A stretch of DNA of 64,000 nucleotides from CAYONZ01 sp964405465 (GCA_964405465.1 CAYONZ010000001.1:139120-203119), one strand, 5' to 3'. Counted from the stretch's first letter, positions 26,433 through 35,531 are shown. Made by a program: numbers and translations. The notes: generated from the letters alone by a model not told the origin.

Positions 26433-27071
26433 ATGAGTCTTGGTGATCGTGGCAATGGCAACCCATCATCTCTTTTACTTTCCACCGAGGACTTTTTTGC
26501 AACTGCCGTTGAAGATGCGTTTTCCAATAGAAAGATCCAAACTTTTCCATTAACTAAAACTTATTTGGTTCGGGTATTGGAGCATCATATACACGCCGAA
26601 AATTTTTTTGATTTGCCTGATGCGAACACAGGTAAGCGTCATCGGGAAACCATGGCTGAAATGTTTTTGAAAGCCAGTCAGGCTGAAGATGCCGTACGAA
26701 TAGGTCTACTTAAAAAACTTGCGGACCGATCCCTTTACATTTCAGGCTTTTTTGGAGACTCTCTGCAAAGAAAAATAGTCGACATTGATTATTATGCCGA
26801 AATTGGCGGAACAGCTTACCGCGCTTTAGCTGAATGTGCTCGAGAAGACTTGAGTGTGAAGCTGTATAAAGAATTGTCATCCAGATTTTTGGAATTTGTC
26901 GACATTCTTGCTTACATTGCAACGCGTGCTTTAGCCCAAGAAGAAGAAAACATTTTGCGTCTTTATGAAAATTACGCAAATACCGGTTCAGAATATGCAC
27001 GGGATCGACTTCTCGAAAAAGGGTTAATTGCGGTTCCAATGCAAAATCTCAAGCGTGCAAAAAAGCAGTAG
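26433..27071 (+). CDS. Conserved helical protein of unknown function
   Basis: I do not recognise this family. The 212-residue product is soluble and mostly alpha-helical, without signal peptide or membrane segments. A notable stretch is LEHHIHAENFFDLPD near residue 50, followed by several long amphipathic helices and a basic tail (NLKRAKKQ). The ATG at 26433 follows an excellent purine-rich ribosome site (GAGGAGGGGCGGAG), overriding the in-frame TTG at 26412. It lies between the M16 peptidase and tatB on the same strand, 59 bases before tatB, and could be co-transcribed with the tat genes. Confidence 0.8.
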   Translation: MSLGDRGNGNPSSLLLSTEDFFATAVEDAFSNRKIQTFPLTKTYLVRVLEHHIHAENFFDLPDANTGKRHRETMAEMFLKASQAEDAVRIGLLKKLADRSLYISGFFGDSLQRKIVDIDYYAEIGGTAYRALAECAREDLSVKLYKELSSRFLEFVDILAYIATRALAQEEENILRLYENYANTGSEYARDRLLEKGLIAVPMQNLKRAKKQ

Positions 27072-27130
27072 AACAGAGCGCTCTCCCCAAAAACATAGAC
27101 TTCCGGTTCCCCAAAAGATATGCTTCATGC

Positions 27131-27496
27131 ATGCTTGGATTTAGTTTTATGCACATGTTAATTCTTGGGGTGATCGTGTTGATTTTTATTGGCCCGAAAG
27201 AGCTTCCAGAAGTCGCTCGAGTTGTGGGGCGGTTGTTGAATGAGCTTAGGCGCACAGTCGGTGACTTGAGTCGAACTGTAATGGATGCCCGTGACCAAAC
27301 GAATAAATATCTCGAAGATCAGCGATCTCAAATTGCAAGTGCCACAAAGGTTCAGGTTCAACAGCAGCAAGCCGAAGAAGAACATAAAGAATGGATGGCG
27401 CCTGGGGCTGTAAATTCTGATGAGAATGAAACTGGCGCTCAGATTGGTTTTGATCTTGAGCAGTCTTCTGATGTTTCCAAAGAGAAAAAGACATAA
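27131..27496 (+). CDS. tatB: Sec-independent translocase protein TatB (TatA/B family)
   Basis: TatB and TatC form the receptor for folded twin-arginine substrates. The protein has one N-terminal membrane helix (FMHMLILGVIVLIFIGPKEL), the conserved Gly-Pro hinge, then an amphipathic helix (PEVARVVGRLLNELRRTVGD) and a long charged tail; 121 residues. Length and the extended helical tail favour TatB over TatA, but the two are hard to separate by eye. The stop codon overlaps the tatC ATG (TAATG). No separate tatA is seen in the window. Confidence 0.85.
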   Translation: MLGFSFMHMLILGVIVLIFIGPKELPEVARVVGRLLNELRRTVGDLSRTVMDARDQTNKYLEDQRSQIASATKVQVQQQQAEEEHKEWMAPGAVNSDENETGAQIGFDLEQSSDVSKEKKT

Positions 27497-28233
27497 TGGA
27501 TAATGAGCGCACCAATTACACACTCACCGATCACTTAACCGAACTTCGCGATCGAATCGTAATGTCAGCTTATGCCATCGTAGTTGGAACTGGGCTTTGT
27601 TGGGGATTTAGTGAGCGTTTATTTTCGTGGGTAAGAGCGCCGATTGCCCCCTATCTCTCACGTGACGGCCTCGTATTTACCGCGCCAATGGATAAATTTA
27701 TGGCGCACATTAAGTTGGCGGTTATGGGCGGATTTGTGTTGGCTTGTCCATTTTGGATTTACCAAATTTGGAGATTTGTGGCTCCAGGTCTTTACTCCAA
27801 AGAGAAAAAGTATGCGATGTATTTTATCGGTGCAGGCAGTGGGCTTTTTTTAACAGGTGTGGCGTTTGTTTATACCGTCGTATTTCCGATGGCTTTTAAA
27901 TTTTTGCTTACATTTGGTGGCGATGCAGATAAGCCCATGATTACAATCAATGAGTACTTGTCATTTTTTGTGACGACTACATTGGTATTTGGCTTGGCAT
28001 TTGAGCTTCCGCTGATCTTGACCTTGCTTGGGATTATTGGGCTTATTGATCAGAAATTTCTTAAAGAAAAACGCAGGTATGCTGTTGTAGGTTTGGCGAT
28101 TGTGTCTGCGATTATTACTCCTCCTGATGCGCTAAGCATGATTATGCTCTTGATTCCTCTGGTCCTTCTCTATGAACTTTCAATTATTGCTCTTGGAATA
28201 ATTGAAAGAAGCGAAGAGCAAAATAGATCTTGA
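27496..28233 (+). CDS. tatC: Sec-independent translocase protein TatC
   Basis: TatC is the six-helix membrane core of the twin-arginine translocase and recognises the signal peptide. Family features include LTDHLTELRDRIVMSAYAIV at the N-terminus, the first periplasmic loop, PFWIYQIWRFVAPGLYSKEK, and FGLAFELPLILTLLGIIGLI with its conserved Glu. The 245-residue length is typical. The start overlaps the tatB stop, so translation is coupled. The histone gene follows 43 bases later on the same strand. Confidence 0.96.
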   Translation: MDNERTNYTLTDHLTELRDRIVMSAYAIVVGTGLCWGFSERLFSWVRAPIAPYLSRDGLVFTAPMDKFMAHIKLAVMGGFVLACPFWIYQIWRFVAPGLYSKEKKYAMYFIGAGSGLFLTGVAFVYTVVFPMAFKFLLTFGGDADKPMITINEYLSFFVTTTLVFGLAFELPLILTLLGIIGLIDQKFLKEKRRYAVVGLAIVSAIITPPDALSMIMLLIPLVLLYELSIIALGIIERSEEQNRS

Positions 28234-28276
28234 TTTCGGTGCTGTCGCAAGGTGAAGTCTAAAACACGGAGGAAAT

Positions 28277-28477
28277 ATGTCGGAACAAGAAATCTTGGTG
28301 GTAACGAGCAAAGTAAAAAAATTGATCAAAGAAAAAGGTGGCTGCAATACTTCATCTGAAGCTGTTGATCTATTGAGTAAAGCAGTTCGAGCCCTATGTG
28401 AGCGTGCAATTGAATCGGCAAAAGCTGATGGCCGCAAAACGGTAATGGGTCGAGACATAATGGTAGAGCATATCTAA
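28277..28477 (+). CDS. Bacterial histone (HBb/Bd0055-like single histone fold)
   Basis: A 66-residue stand-alone histone fold. Helix 1 is in VVTSKVKKLIKEKG, helix 2 in SSEAVDLLSKAVRALCERAI, and the region DGRKTVMGRDIM carries the R-x-T loop and following Asp typical of archaeal histones. From recall it is very close to the Bdellovibrio bacteriovorus histone Bd0055 (HBb), reported as abundant, dimeric and DNA-binding. The protein has no tail. A strong GGAGG precedes the ATG. Its last four sense codons and stop form half of a perfect inverted repeat shared with the end of ligA. It probably compacts or organises the chromosome. Confidence 0.92.
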   Translation: MSEQEILVVTSKVKKLIKEKGGCNTSSEAVDLLSKAVRALCERAIESAKADGRKTVMGRDIMVEHI

Positions 28478-28491
28478 AAGATATGCTCTAC
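28463..28491. terminator. Perfect inverted repeat spanning the ends of the histone and ligA genes
   Basis: GTAGAGCATATCT (28463-28475) and AGATATGCTCTAC (28479-28491) form a flawless 13-pair stem with a three-base loop. The left arm is the end of the histone coding sequence; the ligA stop codon lies in the right arm. No long T tract follows on either strand, so action as an intrinsic terminator is uncertain; an RNA-stabilising 3' hairpin is another possibility. Confidence 0.55.
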
Positions 28492-30584
28492 TTGATCAAA
28501 TTTTGCAGACCACTCCAGTCAATAATTTGAACACCTAGCTCCTCTGCTTTTTGTAACTTTGAACCCGCGTCTTCTCCTGCCAGCAGAATATTTGTTTTTT
28601 TGCTGACGGATGATAAAATTGCGCCGCCATTTTGTTCGATTAGATCCTTAGCTTGATCTCGGGAAACAGGTAGTGTTCCGGTGATCACAAATTTTATTCC
28701 TCGAAGTTTTTGAGTTTGGGTTGCTGATAGTTTGTCTTCAAACGTCACGCCAGCCGCTAATAATGCCTTAACCTCGGCCACAAAATGCTTACTGTGAACC
28801 GTTTCAAAAATGGATGCTGCAACTTTCTCGCCCACATCCTCCACGTTTAACAGATCATCCCGCGAAGCGCTCATTAGAGATTCGATCGAACCAAAATGCC
28901 GAGCCAGCGACTTTGCTGTTTGCTCACCGACAAATCGAATTCCAAAACTGTAAACAAACTTGGCCAGGGTTGTATTTTTACTCTGCTCAATACTCTCCAA
29001 CAAGTTTTGCGCCGATTTGCTTCCTTGCCGCTCAAGTGAGGATATTGTTTCAAAGTCGAGATGGTACAGATCGCTAAATTTTTCCACGATTTTTTTGTCA
29101 ACCAACATTTCAATTAACTTTTCCCCGAGCCCATCAATGTTCATTGCGCGTCGTGAAATAAAGTGTTGCAAGGCGCCCTTGATCTTTGAAGAACAAAAAC
29201 TGTTGGGACACCTAAGTATGGCCTCGTTATCAGACTTAACTGCCAGGGTATCGCAGGTGGGACATCGATTTGGAATAATGAATGGAGTCGATTTCGCTGG
29301 TCGTTTTGAAAAATCGACGCGTACAATTTCTGGAATTACATCTCCAGCTCTTTGTACAATTACGGTATCCCCAATTCGGATGTCTTTGCGATCGATTTCG
29401 TCCTGATTATGAAGAGTGGCATTGGTGATACTTACTCCCCCAACCTTCACCGGTTCCATGACAGCGACGGGAGTCAGCGCGCCCGTTCTGCCGACTTGAA
29501 CAACAATGTTTTTTATAGTTGTTTCAGCCTGTTCAGGCTTAAATTTTGCGGCCGTGGCCCACCGAGGACTTCGTGCTACAAACCCCAATTCTTGCTGTAA
29601 CTCAAATTTATTTACCTTGCACACGATGCCGTCGATTTCAAAAGGCAGTTCGTGGCGAATAGACTCGATGAAATGATAATACTCTACAGCTTCATTTGCC
29701 GAGCGGCAAACTCGAGCAAGTGCGATCTTTTTTTGAACATCTTTTTTTCTTAACGTCCTAAGGCAATCCTCTTTAAAAGCAGAAAATGAAGTTTCTTTGG
29801 AAGAAACCTTCAAAACGGGCAAACCTAAGCCATTGCACATCACCTCAAACTCGGCCTGGGTCTTAAATTTCAGGCCATCGACTTGCCCAGGAGCATAGCA
29901 AAACATTGTGAGAGGTCGATGTGCTGTGATTTGGGGATCAAGCTGCCGTATTGTTCCGGCTGCAGCATTTCGAGGATTTGCAAACGGTGCCTCCCCGTCA
30001 TCCTGCTGAGCTTGGTTTAGTTTGGCGAAATCTGATTTATAGATCAAAATTTCTCCGCGGACCTCAAAAATGCTCGGAGGGTGTGCGGAGTGCAAGCGCA
30101 GGGGAACAGATTTGATTGTCTTCACGTTTGCAAGAACACCTTCGCCAATTTCACCATCCCCACGGGTAATGGCATTTGTTAAGGTCCCGTTTTCATAGAC
30201 AAGCTCCATTGCAAGACCATCGAACTTTGGCTCGCAGAAATATTCGATCTCATTATTGATTTTAAGAAAATTTTTAATTCTTTCGTCAAATGCGAGTATA
30301 TCGTCGGCCGAGTAGCTGTTGGATAGTGAAAGCATTGGGAGTCGATGTGGAATTTTCTCAAATTGTTCACTTGGTTGTCCAGACACCCTTTGAGTTGGTG
30401 AAAAAGGAGAGAAAAATTCAGGATGTTTTGTCTCAAGCTTAACAAGTTCAGAAAAAAGCTGGTCATATTCAAGGTCAGAAATTAACGGGCTATCCAATAC
30501 ATAGTATTGGTAATCGTGCTTTTCGATCTGGGATCTTAGGTCATTGATCTTTGATTGAATTTCTGTGGAGGCATTCTTTGGCAT
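28488..30584 (-). CDS. ligA: NAD-dependent DNA ligase LigA
   Basis: LigA seals nicks during replication and repair using NAD. The domains are all present: Ia and adenylation domain with the nucleophile in CEPKFDGLAMEL (Lys120 from the chosen start), OB fold, four-cysteine zinc finger (CPTCDTLAVKSDNEAILRC and CPNSFC), helix-hairpin-helix repeats (SMSASRDDLLNVEDVGE-like region), and a C-terminal BRCT domain of about 80 residues (LRGIKFVITGTLPVSRDQAK). The ATG at 30584 gives 698 residues; the in-frame GTG at 30626 would add 14 hydrophobic residues not expected in this cytoplasmic enzyme. It converges with the histone gene. Confidence 0.96.
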   Translation of the reverse strand: MPKNASTEIQSKINDLRSQIEKHDYQYYVLDSPLISDLEYDQLFSELVKLETKHPEFFSPFSPTQRVSGQPSEQFEKIPHRLPMLSLSNSYSADDILAFDERIKNFLKINNEIEYFCEPKFDGLAMELVYENGTLTNAITRGDGEIGEGVLANVKTIKSVPLRLHSAHPPSIFEVRGEILIYKSDFAKLNQAQQDDGEAPFANPRNAAAGTIRQLDPQITAHRPLTMFCYAPGQVDGLKFKTQAEFEVMCNGLGLPVLKVSSKETSFSAFKEDCLRTLRKKDVQKKIALARVCRSANEAVEYYHFIESIRHELPFEIDGIVCKVNKFELQQELGFVARSPRWATAAKFKPEQAETTIKNIVVQVGRTGALTPVAVMEPVKVGGVSITNATLHNQDEIDRKDIRIGDTVIVQRAGDVIPEIVRVDFSKRPAKSTPFIIPNRCPTCDTLAVKSDNEAILRCPNSFCSSKIKGALQHFISRRAMNIDGLGEKLIEMLVDKKIVEKFSDLYHLDFETISSLERQGSKSAQNLLESIEQSKNTTLAKFVYSFGIRFVGEQTAKSLARHFGSIESLMSASRDDLLNVEDVGEKVAASIFETVHSKHFVAEVKALLAAGVTFEDKLSATQTQKLRGIKFVITGTLPVSRDQAKDLIEQNGGAILSSVSKKTNILLAGEDAGSKLQKAEELGVQIIDWSGLQNLIK

Positions 30585-30706
30585 AGGGCGAATTATCACG
30601 ATGCGAACAATGGCGGTCAACACCAACGCGCGGCAAAAGCATGATAGACAAATTGAAACGGCACCAAGGATTGGCTACTCTGAAAATTCGAACTCTCGGA
30701 GGTAAA

Positions 30707-30988
30707 ATGTTAACAAAAGAAGCTGTAGAACACATTGCGAAGTTGGCAAGGCTAAAGGTGTCGGATGAGGAATTGAGCACATACAGCCAGCAGCTTTCTG
30801 CTGTGTTGGCCAACTTTCAAGAAATTGAAAAAGTGAACACGGTTGGAATTGAACCGTTGTTAACCCCGACAGAAGTGACGCAGTTTTTGCGTCCAGATGA
30901 AGCTCGGGAATTTGGTAACAAAGACGAAATGTTGGCGAATGCACCTGAAAAATCGGGACATTTATATAAAGTTCCTCCGGTCGTTTAA
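30707..30988 (+). CDS. gatC: Asp-tRNA(Asn)/Glu-tRNA(Gln) amidotransferase subunit C
   Basis: GatC wraps around and stabilises the GatA-GatB interface of the tRNA-dependent amidotransferase. The 93-residue protein has the typical LTKEAVEHIAKLARLKVSDE start and the YKVPPVV end. The ATG at 30707 follows CGGAGGT; the upstream in-frame ATG at 30641 is unlikely. It is the first gene of a gatC-gatA-gatB operon and lies divergent from ligA. Confidence 0.94.
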   Translation: MLTKEAVEHIAKLARLKVSDEELSTYSQQLSAVLANFQEIEKVNTVGIEPLLTPTEVTQFLRPDEAREFGNKDEMLANAPEKSGHLYKVPPVV

Positions 30989-31000
30989 GAAGGGAAAATC

Positions 31001-32473
31001 ATGGATATTACCAATGCTAAAATTTCTGAATTGGCAGAATTAGTTCAAAATAGAAAACTGTCAGCAGAAGAGGTCTGTGACCATTTTTTGAAGCGCATAG
31101 AGTCTCTCGACGGAAAGCTAAACTCCTTCATCACGGTGAATGCAAAGGCGCGAGAAAACGCACGGGCTGTTGATGAAAAAATCAAGCGAGGTGAGCAGGT
31201 CGGAAGGCTTGCCGGAGTTCCCATCGCGATAAAAGACCTGCTTTGTACTCGTGGTTTGAGAACGACTGCCGGCTCCAAAATTCTTCATAATTTTGTTCCG
31301 CCATACTCGGCGACAGTGGTCAACCGACTTGAGGCCTCGGGGGCAATTACCATTGGCAAAACAAATCTTGATGAGTTTGCTATGGGGTCATCAAATGAAA
31401 CATCTGCTTTTGGAAAGTGTTTTAATCCTTGGAATCCAGAATATGTACCAGGAGGCTCAAGTGGAGGGTCTGCATCTGCTCTGGCAGCACATCTAGCGCC
31501 AGGCGCGATTGGAACAGACACCGGAGGTTCTATACGCCAGCCGGCAAGTTTTTGTGGAGTGTTTGGTATAAAACCTACCTATGGGCGAGTTAGCCGATTT
31601 GGGATTGTGGCCTATGCGTCGAGTTTGGATCAAGCCGGCCCTATGGCACAATCGACGAAGGACTGTGCTCTCATGTTAGAGACAATTTCAGGTCACGATG
31701 AAAATGATGCAACAACATCAAAAGAAAAAGTGCCACAGTGGTCGACCAAACTTTCGAATGATTTAAAGGGAATGCGAATTGGTCTCCCTGCTGAGTATTT
31801 CACCGACGCAGTAGATGCAGATGTCATGAAGGTTGTACAGCAAGCGATTGAAGCGGTGAAATCTCGAGGAGCAGAAGTGGTGAGCGTTGGACTACCGTTG
31901 GTTAAGCATGCGGTGCCAATCTATTATTTAATCGCAACCTCAGAGGCCTCGAGCAATTTGGCTCGTTATGATGGTATTCGGTATGGATATCGATCAAATT
32001 TCGATAGTGTTCCGGCGAAAGACATCGATGAGCTTTATTCGCGAAACCGTGGAGAGGGCTTTGGCACAGAGGTTAAGCGTCGAATTATGTTGGGTACGTA
32101 TGCTCTTTCAAGTGGCTATTACGATGCATTTTATCAAAAGGCCTGCCAGGTCAGAAGAATGTTGCGCAGTGAATTTTTGAACGCATTCAAACAGTGTGAT
32201 GTTCTGATGTCTCCAGTGACGGCTTCACCAGCATTTAAAGTGGGAGAAAGGGTTCAGGATCCTCTGAAAATGTACCTGAATGACATTTATACCACGTCTA
32301 CCAACCTTGCCGGACTCCCAGGAATGTCGGTGCCTGCTGGATTTTCATCAAAAGGCTTACCGATCGGTGTTCAGCTCACAGGCCAACACTTTGATGAACA
32401 AACAATTTTCAACGTCTCATATGCCATAGAAACTACTTTGAAAATGGAAGCGAGAAAACCACATGTCATTTAA
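31001..32473 (+). CDS. gatA: Asp-tRNA(Asn)/Glu-tRNA(Gln) amidotransferase subunit A
   Basis: GatA is the amidase that releases ammonia from glutamine for transfer to misacylated Glu-tRNA(Gln) or Asp-tRNA(Asn). The Ser-cisSer-Lys triad is complete: Lys78 in PIAIKDLLC, Ser153 in GGSSGGSASA and Ser177 in GTDTGGSIRQP. Length 490 matches the family. It begins 12 bases after gatC and overlaps gatB by 11 bases in another frame. Presence of gatCAB implies that Gln-tRNA, Asn-tRNA or both are made indirectly in this organism. Confidence 0.97.
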   Translation: MDITNAKISELAELVQNRKLSAEEVCDHFLKRIESLDGKLNSFITVNAKARENARAVDEKIKRGEQVGRLAGVPIAIKDLLCTRGLRTTAGSKILHNFVPPYSATVVNRLEASGAITIGKTNLDEFAMGSSNETSAFGKCFNPWNPEYVPGGSSGGSASALAAHLAPGAIGTDTGGSIRQPASFCGVFGIKPTYGRVSRFGIVAYASSLDQAGPMAQSTKDCALMLETISGHDENDATTSKEKVPQWSTKLSNDLKGMRIGLPAEYFTDAVDADVMKVVQQAIEAVKSRGAEVVSVGLPLVKHAVPIYYLIATSEASSNLARYDGIRYGYRSNFDSVPAKDIDELYSRNRGEGFGTEVKRRIMLGTYALSSGYYDAFYQKACQVRRMLRSEFLNAFKQCDVLMSPVTASPAFKVGERVQDPLKMYLNDIYTTSTNLAGLPGMSVPAGFSSKGLPIGVQLTGQHFDEQTIFNVSYAIETTLKMEARKPHVI

Positions 32474-33896
32474 CGACTATGAAGCCGTCATCGGGCTTGA
32501 AATTCACGCACAACTTTTAACAAATAGTAAAATGTTTTGTTCGGACTCCAGTCATTTTGGAGGAGGAGACAATGATCATATTTGCCCAGTATGCACGGCA
32601 ATGCCTGGCTCTTTACCGGTCATAAATTCTCGGGCAGTTGAATATTCGGTCAAAACCGGATTGGCACTTGGATGCCAAATACGAGAGCGATCTATTTTTG
32701 CTCGCAAACAGTATTTTTATCCAGATTTACCTAAGGGATATCAAATTTCACAGTACGATAAACCGCTTTGTGAACACGGCCGAGTCGATTACATGTTGAA
32801 CGGAGAAAAGCGCTCAGTTTCAATAACTCGAGCACACATGGAAGAAGACGCTGGAAAATCAACCCACCATGGTGAGCACAGTTTGATCAATCTGAATCGT
32901 GCCGGTGTTCCGCTTTTGGAGATTGTCTCTGGTCCGGATATGCGTACGGCGGCAGAGGCTGCAGAGTACGCAAGAACCGTTCGTCAGATATTGCGCTATT
33001 TGAATGTCTGCGATGGAAACCTTGAAGAAGGGTCATTGCGATGTGACTGCAACGTAAGTGTTCGCAAAAGAGGTGTTGAAAAATTTGGAACTAAAGTTGA
33101 AATTAAAAACATCAATTCATTTCGATTCATCGAAAAAGCAATTGAGTATGAAATTCAACGACAGATTGATTGTTTAGAAACTGGTGAGGTTATTTCTCAG
33201 GAAACTCGACTCTATGACCCTGACAAAAACCGAACGTTTATGATGCGGTCAAAAGAAGAGGCGCATGACTACAGGTATTTCCCTGACCCTGATTTGCTTC
33301 CAGTTGAGGTGTCAGCGGATTATATTGCAAAGCTCAAGTCTGATTTGCCAGAACTTCCAATTGCTCGTGCTGAACGATTCATTTCCGAATACAAACTGCC
33401 TGAATATGATGCCTTTGTATTAACCCAAGAGAAGGCGTTAGCAGAATTTTTTGAAAAAGTGGCCGCAGTGAGTGGAAATCCAAAGGCTGCATCAAATTGG
33501 GTTATGACAGACTTGTTGCGCGATTTGAACGAGAATAAATTAGACGTTACCCAAAGTCCGATTTCAGCGGAAAATCTTGGAAAGATGATTTCTTTAATCG
33601 AAAAAGGAACAATCTCTGGAAAAATTGCCAAGACAGTCTTTGCCGAGATGTGGAAGGCTCCCAAAGATCCAGAGACAATAGTTAAAGAGAAGGGACTTGT
33701 TCAGATTACTGACTCAAGCGCCATTGAGAAGATTATCGATGACGTAATCGCGGCAAATTCTGGGCAGGTGGCAGAATATCGTGCAGGTAAAGAAAAACTT
33801 TTTGGATTTTTTGTTGGGCAAGTGATGAAGCTTTCAAAAGGTCAAGCAAGTCCAGATGCTGTAAACGATTTACTCAAAAGCAAGCTGAAGGGTTAA
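32463..33896 (+). CDS. gatB: Asp-tRNA(Asn)/Glu-tRNA(Gln) amidotransferase subunit B
   Basis: GatB binds the misacylated tRNA and activates it for amidation using ATP. Family landmarks are YEAVIGLEIHAQLLTNSKMF, CPVCTAMPGSLPVIN, KQYFYPDLPKGYQISQYD and RYFPDPDLLPVEVS. The C-terminal tRNA-binding (YqeY-like) helical domain closes the 477-residue chain. The ATG at 32463 lies inside the end of gatA, so translation is likely coupled. The Ppx/GppA gene begins one base after the stop. Confidence 0.97.
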   Translation: MSFNDYEAVIGLEIHAQLLTNSKMFCSDSSHFGGGDNDHICPVCTAMPGSLPVINSRAVEYSVKTGLALGCQIRERSIFARKQYFYPDLPKGYQISQYDKPLCEHGRVDYMLNGEKRSVSITRAHMEEDAGKSTHHGEHSLINLNRAGVPLLEIVSGPDMRTAAEAAEYARTVRQILRYLNVCDGNLEEGSLRCDCNVSVRKRGVEKFGTKVEIKNINSFRFIEKAIEYEIQRQIDCLETGEVISQETRLYDPDKNRTFMMRSKEEAHDYRYFPDPDLLPVEVSADYIAKLKSDLPELPIARAERFISEYKLPEYDAFVLTQEKALAEFFEKVAAVSGNPKAASNWVMTDLLRDLNENKLDVTQSPISAENLGKMISLIEKGTISGKIAKTVFAEMWKAPKDPETIVKEKGLVQITDSSAIEKIIDDVIAANSGQVAEYRAGKEKLFGFFVGQVMKLSKGQASPDAVNDLLKSKLKG

Positions 33897-33897
33897 G

Positions 33898-34824
33898 ATG
33901 AAGGTTGCCGCTCTCGATTTAGGCACGAACACCTTTCTGTGTTTGATTGCGGAAGTCGAGTATGGACAAATTAAAAAGGTTTATGCTGACGAGGTACGTG
34001 TTGTAAGACTTGGTCAAGGGGTCCATGCCACGCGGTTGTTTCATCCTGAGGCGCTCATTCGTGCTCGGCAGTGTTTACAAGAGTATGCTGCGCTTATTTT
34101 ACGGCATCACGTGCAAAGAATTGTCGCGGTCACAACAAGCGCCGCCCGCGATGTAACAAACGCGGACGAACTTTTTAAAATCGGTCGCGAACTTAATATA
34201 CCAATTCAGATTTTTTCTGGGGACCAGGAAGCAGAATTCACCTTCAAGGGTGCGTTCATGGGCACAGCACAGAGCCAAGAACCAAAGATGGTGATTGATA
34301 TTGGCGGTGGCTCAACAGAATTTATTTTTGGAGATCAATTTGCCAAAACGGACCAAATTGAAAACAAAATTAGCCTTGATATTGGTGCAGTTCGATTGAC
34401 CGAGATGTTTGTAACTCGACATCCGATATCGTGCGAAGAGCAGAGAATTGCAGAACAGTATATTCGCAATGAGCTTAAGAAAATTGTCACAATGAAGAAG
34501 AGTGGTGTTCGTTATCATTCTGTCGCGGTGGCGGGAACGCCTACTACCCTAGCTGCGGTAGTTCAGGGTGTTGTGTTCTCGCCCGAAAAAATTGATGGCT
34601 ATTTTCTGTCTCACGGTGTCTTGGTGAGTTGGGAAAGGCGTTTGAGCGACATGACAGTTGAGCAAAGGCAGAATTTAATCGGCATGGAACCCAAAAGAGC
34701 AGATGTTTTGCCGATGGGTGTTCTGATTTTGCGCCTTGCATGCGAGGTTCTTGGTTTTGAGGGTTTCTACGTATCGACGAAAGGTCTTCGGTATGGGATT
34801 GCAGCCCAAGCGGAGGCGCAGTGA
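33898..34824 (+). CDS. Ppx/GppA family phosphatase
   Basis: Members hydrolyse polyphosphate (Ppx) or pppGpp (GppA). The ASKHA fold is clear from the phosphate loop VAALDLGTNTFLCLIAEV at residues 3-20 and the second loop VIDIGGGSTEFIFG near residue 138, with VTTSAARDV between. At 308 residues it is the short two-domain form, lacking the C-terminal HD-like domain of E. coli Ppx/GppA, so the substrate cannot be assigned. It starts one base after gatB and overlaps the next gene by four bases, suggesting it belongs to the gat transcript. Confidence 0.9.
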   Translation: MKVAALDLGTNTFLCLIAEVEYGQIKKVYADEVRVVRLGQGVHATRLFHPEALIRARQCLQEYAALILRHHVQRIVAVTTSAARDVTNADELFKIGRELNIPIQIFSGDQEAEFTFKGAFMGTAQSQEPKMVIDIGGGSTEFIFGDQFAKTDQIENKISLDIGAVRLTEMFVTRHPISCEEQRIAEQYIRNELKKIVTMKKSGVRYHSVAVAGTPTTLAAVVQGVVFSPEKIDGYFLSHGVLVSWERRLSDMTVEQRQNLIGMEPKRADVLPMGVLILRLACEVLGFEGFYVSTKGLRYGIAAQAEAQ

Positions 34825-35249
34825 AATTCAAAGCTGTATTTTTGTTACTAATTTTAAGCTCAACGGTATTTGCGAGACCCAGTTTTATGCAAAAAAAAAT
34901 TTCTGTAGGATCAAAAAAAGTGGTCGTAGAAATTGCAGATGATGAAGAGAAGAGAGCTTTTGGGCTAATGAAAGTAACGAAATTAGAAAGAGACCACGGC
35001 ATGTTATTCATTTTTGAGCGAGAGCGTCCACTTTCGTTCTGGATGAAAGACACACCAATTCCCTTATCGATAGGCTTTTTTAATTCAAAAAAAATGCTTG
35101 TGCAGATTCTTGAAATGAAGACTGCCTCAGTAGTTCAACAGAATCTTCCTGTGTATAAGAGCAAGGTTCCTTGTCAGTATGCACTCGAAATGCCAACCGG
35201 CTGGTATTCGGCAAACCATATTAAGTTAGGCAGCAAATTGAATATTTAA
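34821..35249 (+). CDS. DUF192 family secreted protein
   Basis: A 142-residue protein with an N-terminal signal peptide (FKAVFLLLILSSTVFA) followed by a complete DUF192 domain: RAFGLMKVTKLERDHGMLFI, SFWMKDTPIPLSIGFF and YALEMPTGWYSANHIKLGSK. The family is widespread and its biochemical role is unknown. A GTG start (34821) overlaps the stop of the phosphatase gene. Probably the last gene of the gat-ppx transcript, since a terminator-like hairpin follows immediately. Confidence 0.87.
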   Translation: MKFKAVFLLLILSSTVFARPSFMQKKISVGSKKVVVEIADDEEKRAFGLMKVTKLERDHGMLFIFERERPLSFWMKDTPIPLSIGFFNSKKMLVQILEMKTASVVQQNLPVYKSKVPCQYALEMPTGWYSANHIKLGSKLNI

Positions 35250-35279
35250 AAAAAGATAACCGTCAGGTGATTCTTTTTT
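35248..35279 (+). terminator. Candidate terminator after the DUF192 gene
   Basis: AAAAGA (35251-35256) pairs with TCTTTT (35272-35277), and ACC/GGT pair inside around a GTCA loop. The descending arm ends in six T residues. The stem is A/T-rich and interrupted, so strength is uncertain. Confidence 0.4.
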
Positions 35280-35438
35280 CGATTTCGTTTCTAGGATGCT
35301 TTTGTTGCTCCAGCGTGTCTTTCGAGCCCAATTGAAATCCAAAACCTCTTACTGGACCAGTCTTTGGTGTAAGCATTCTATCCAATTTTTAGTTACGGAA
35401 AATTATTCCGCGACGAACGTCAAAAAAGTATTGGACCT

Positions 35439-35467
35439 TTGGACGTCTTTATCTCATGGCGTTTAAT
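35439..35467 (+). promoter_or_regulatory. Candidate sigma-70 promoter of the LysM lipoprotein gene
   Basis: TTGGAC (35439-35444) and TTTAAT (35462-35467) with a 17-base spacer, 64 bases before the chosen start codon. The rest of the 282-base spacer (from 35250) shows no other feature besides the terminator. Confidence 0.4.
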
Positions 35468-35531
35468 TCCGAATATTCATGTGATTAAATAGAAATAGTT
35501 AATGAAAGAAATTTAAGTAAGGATGACATCA

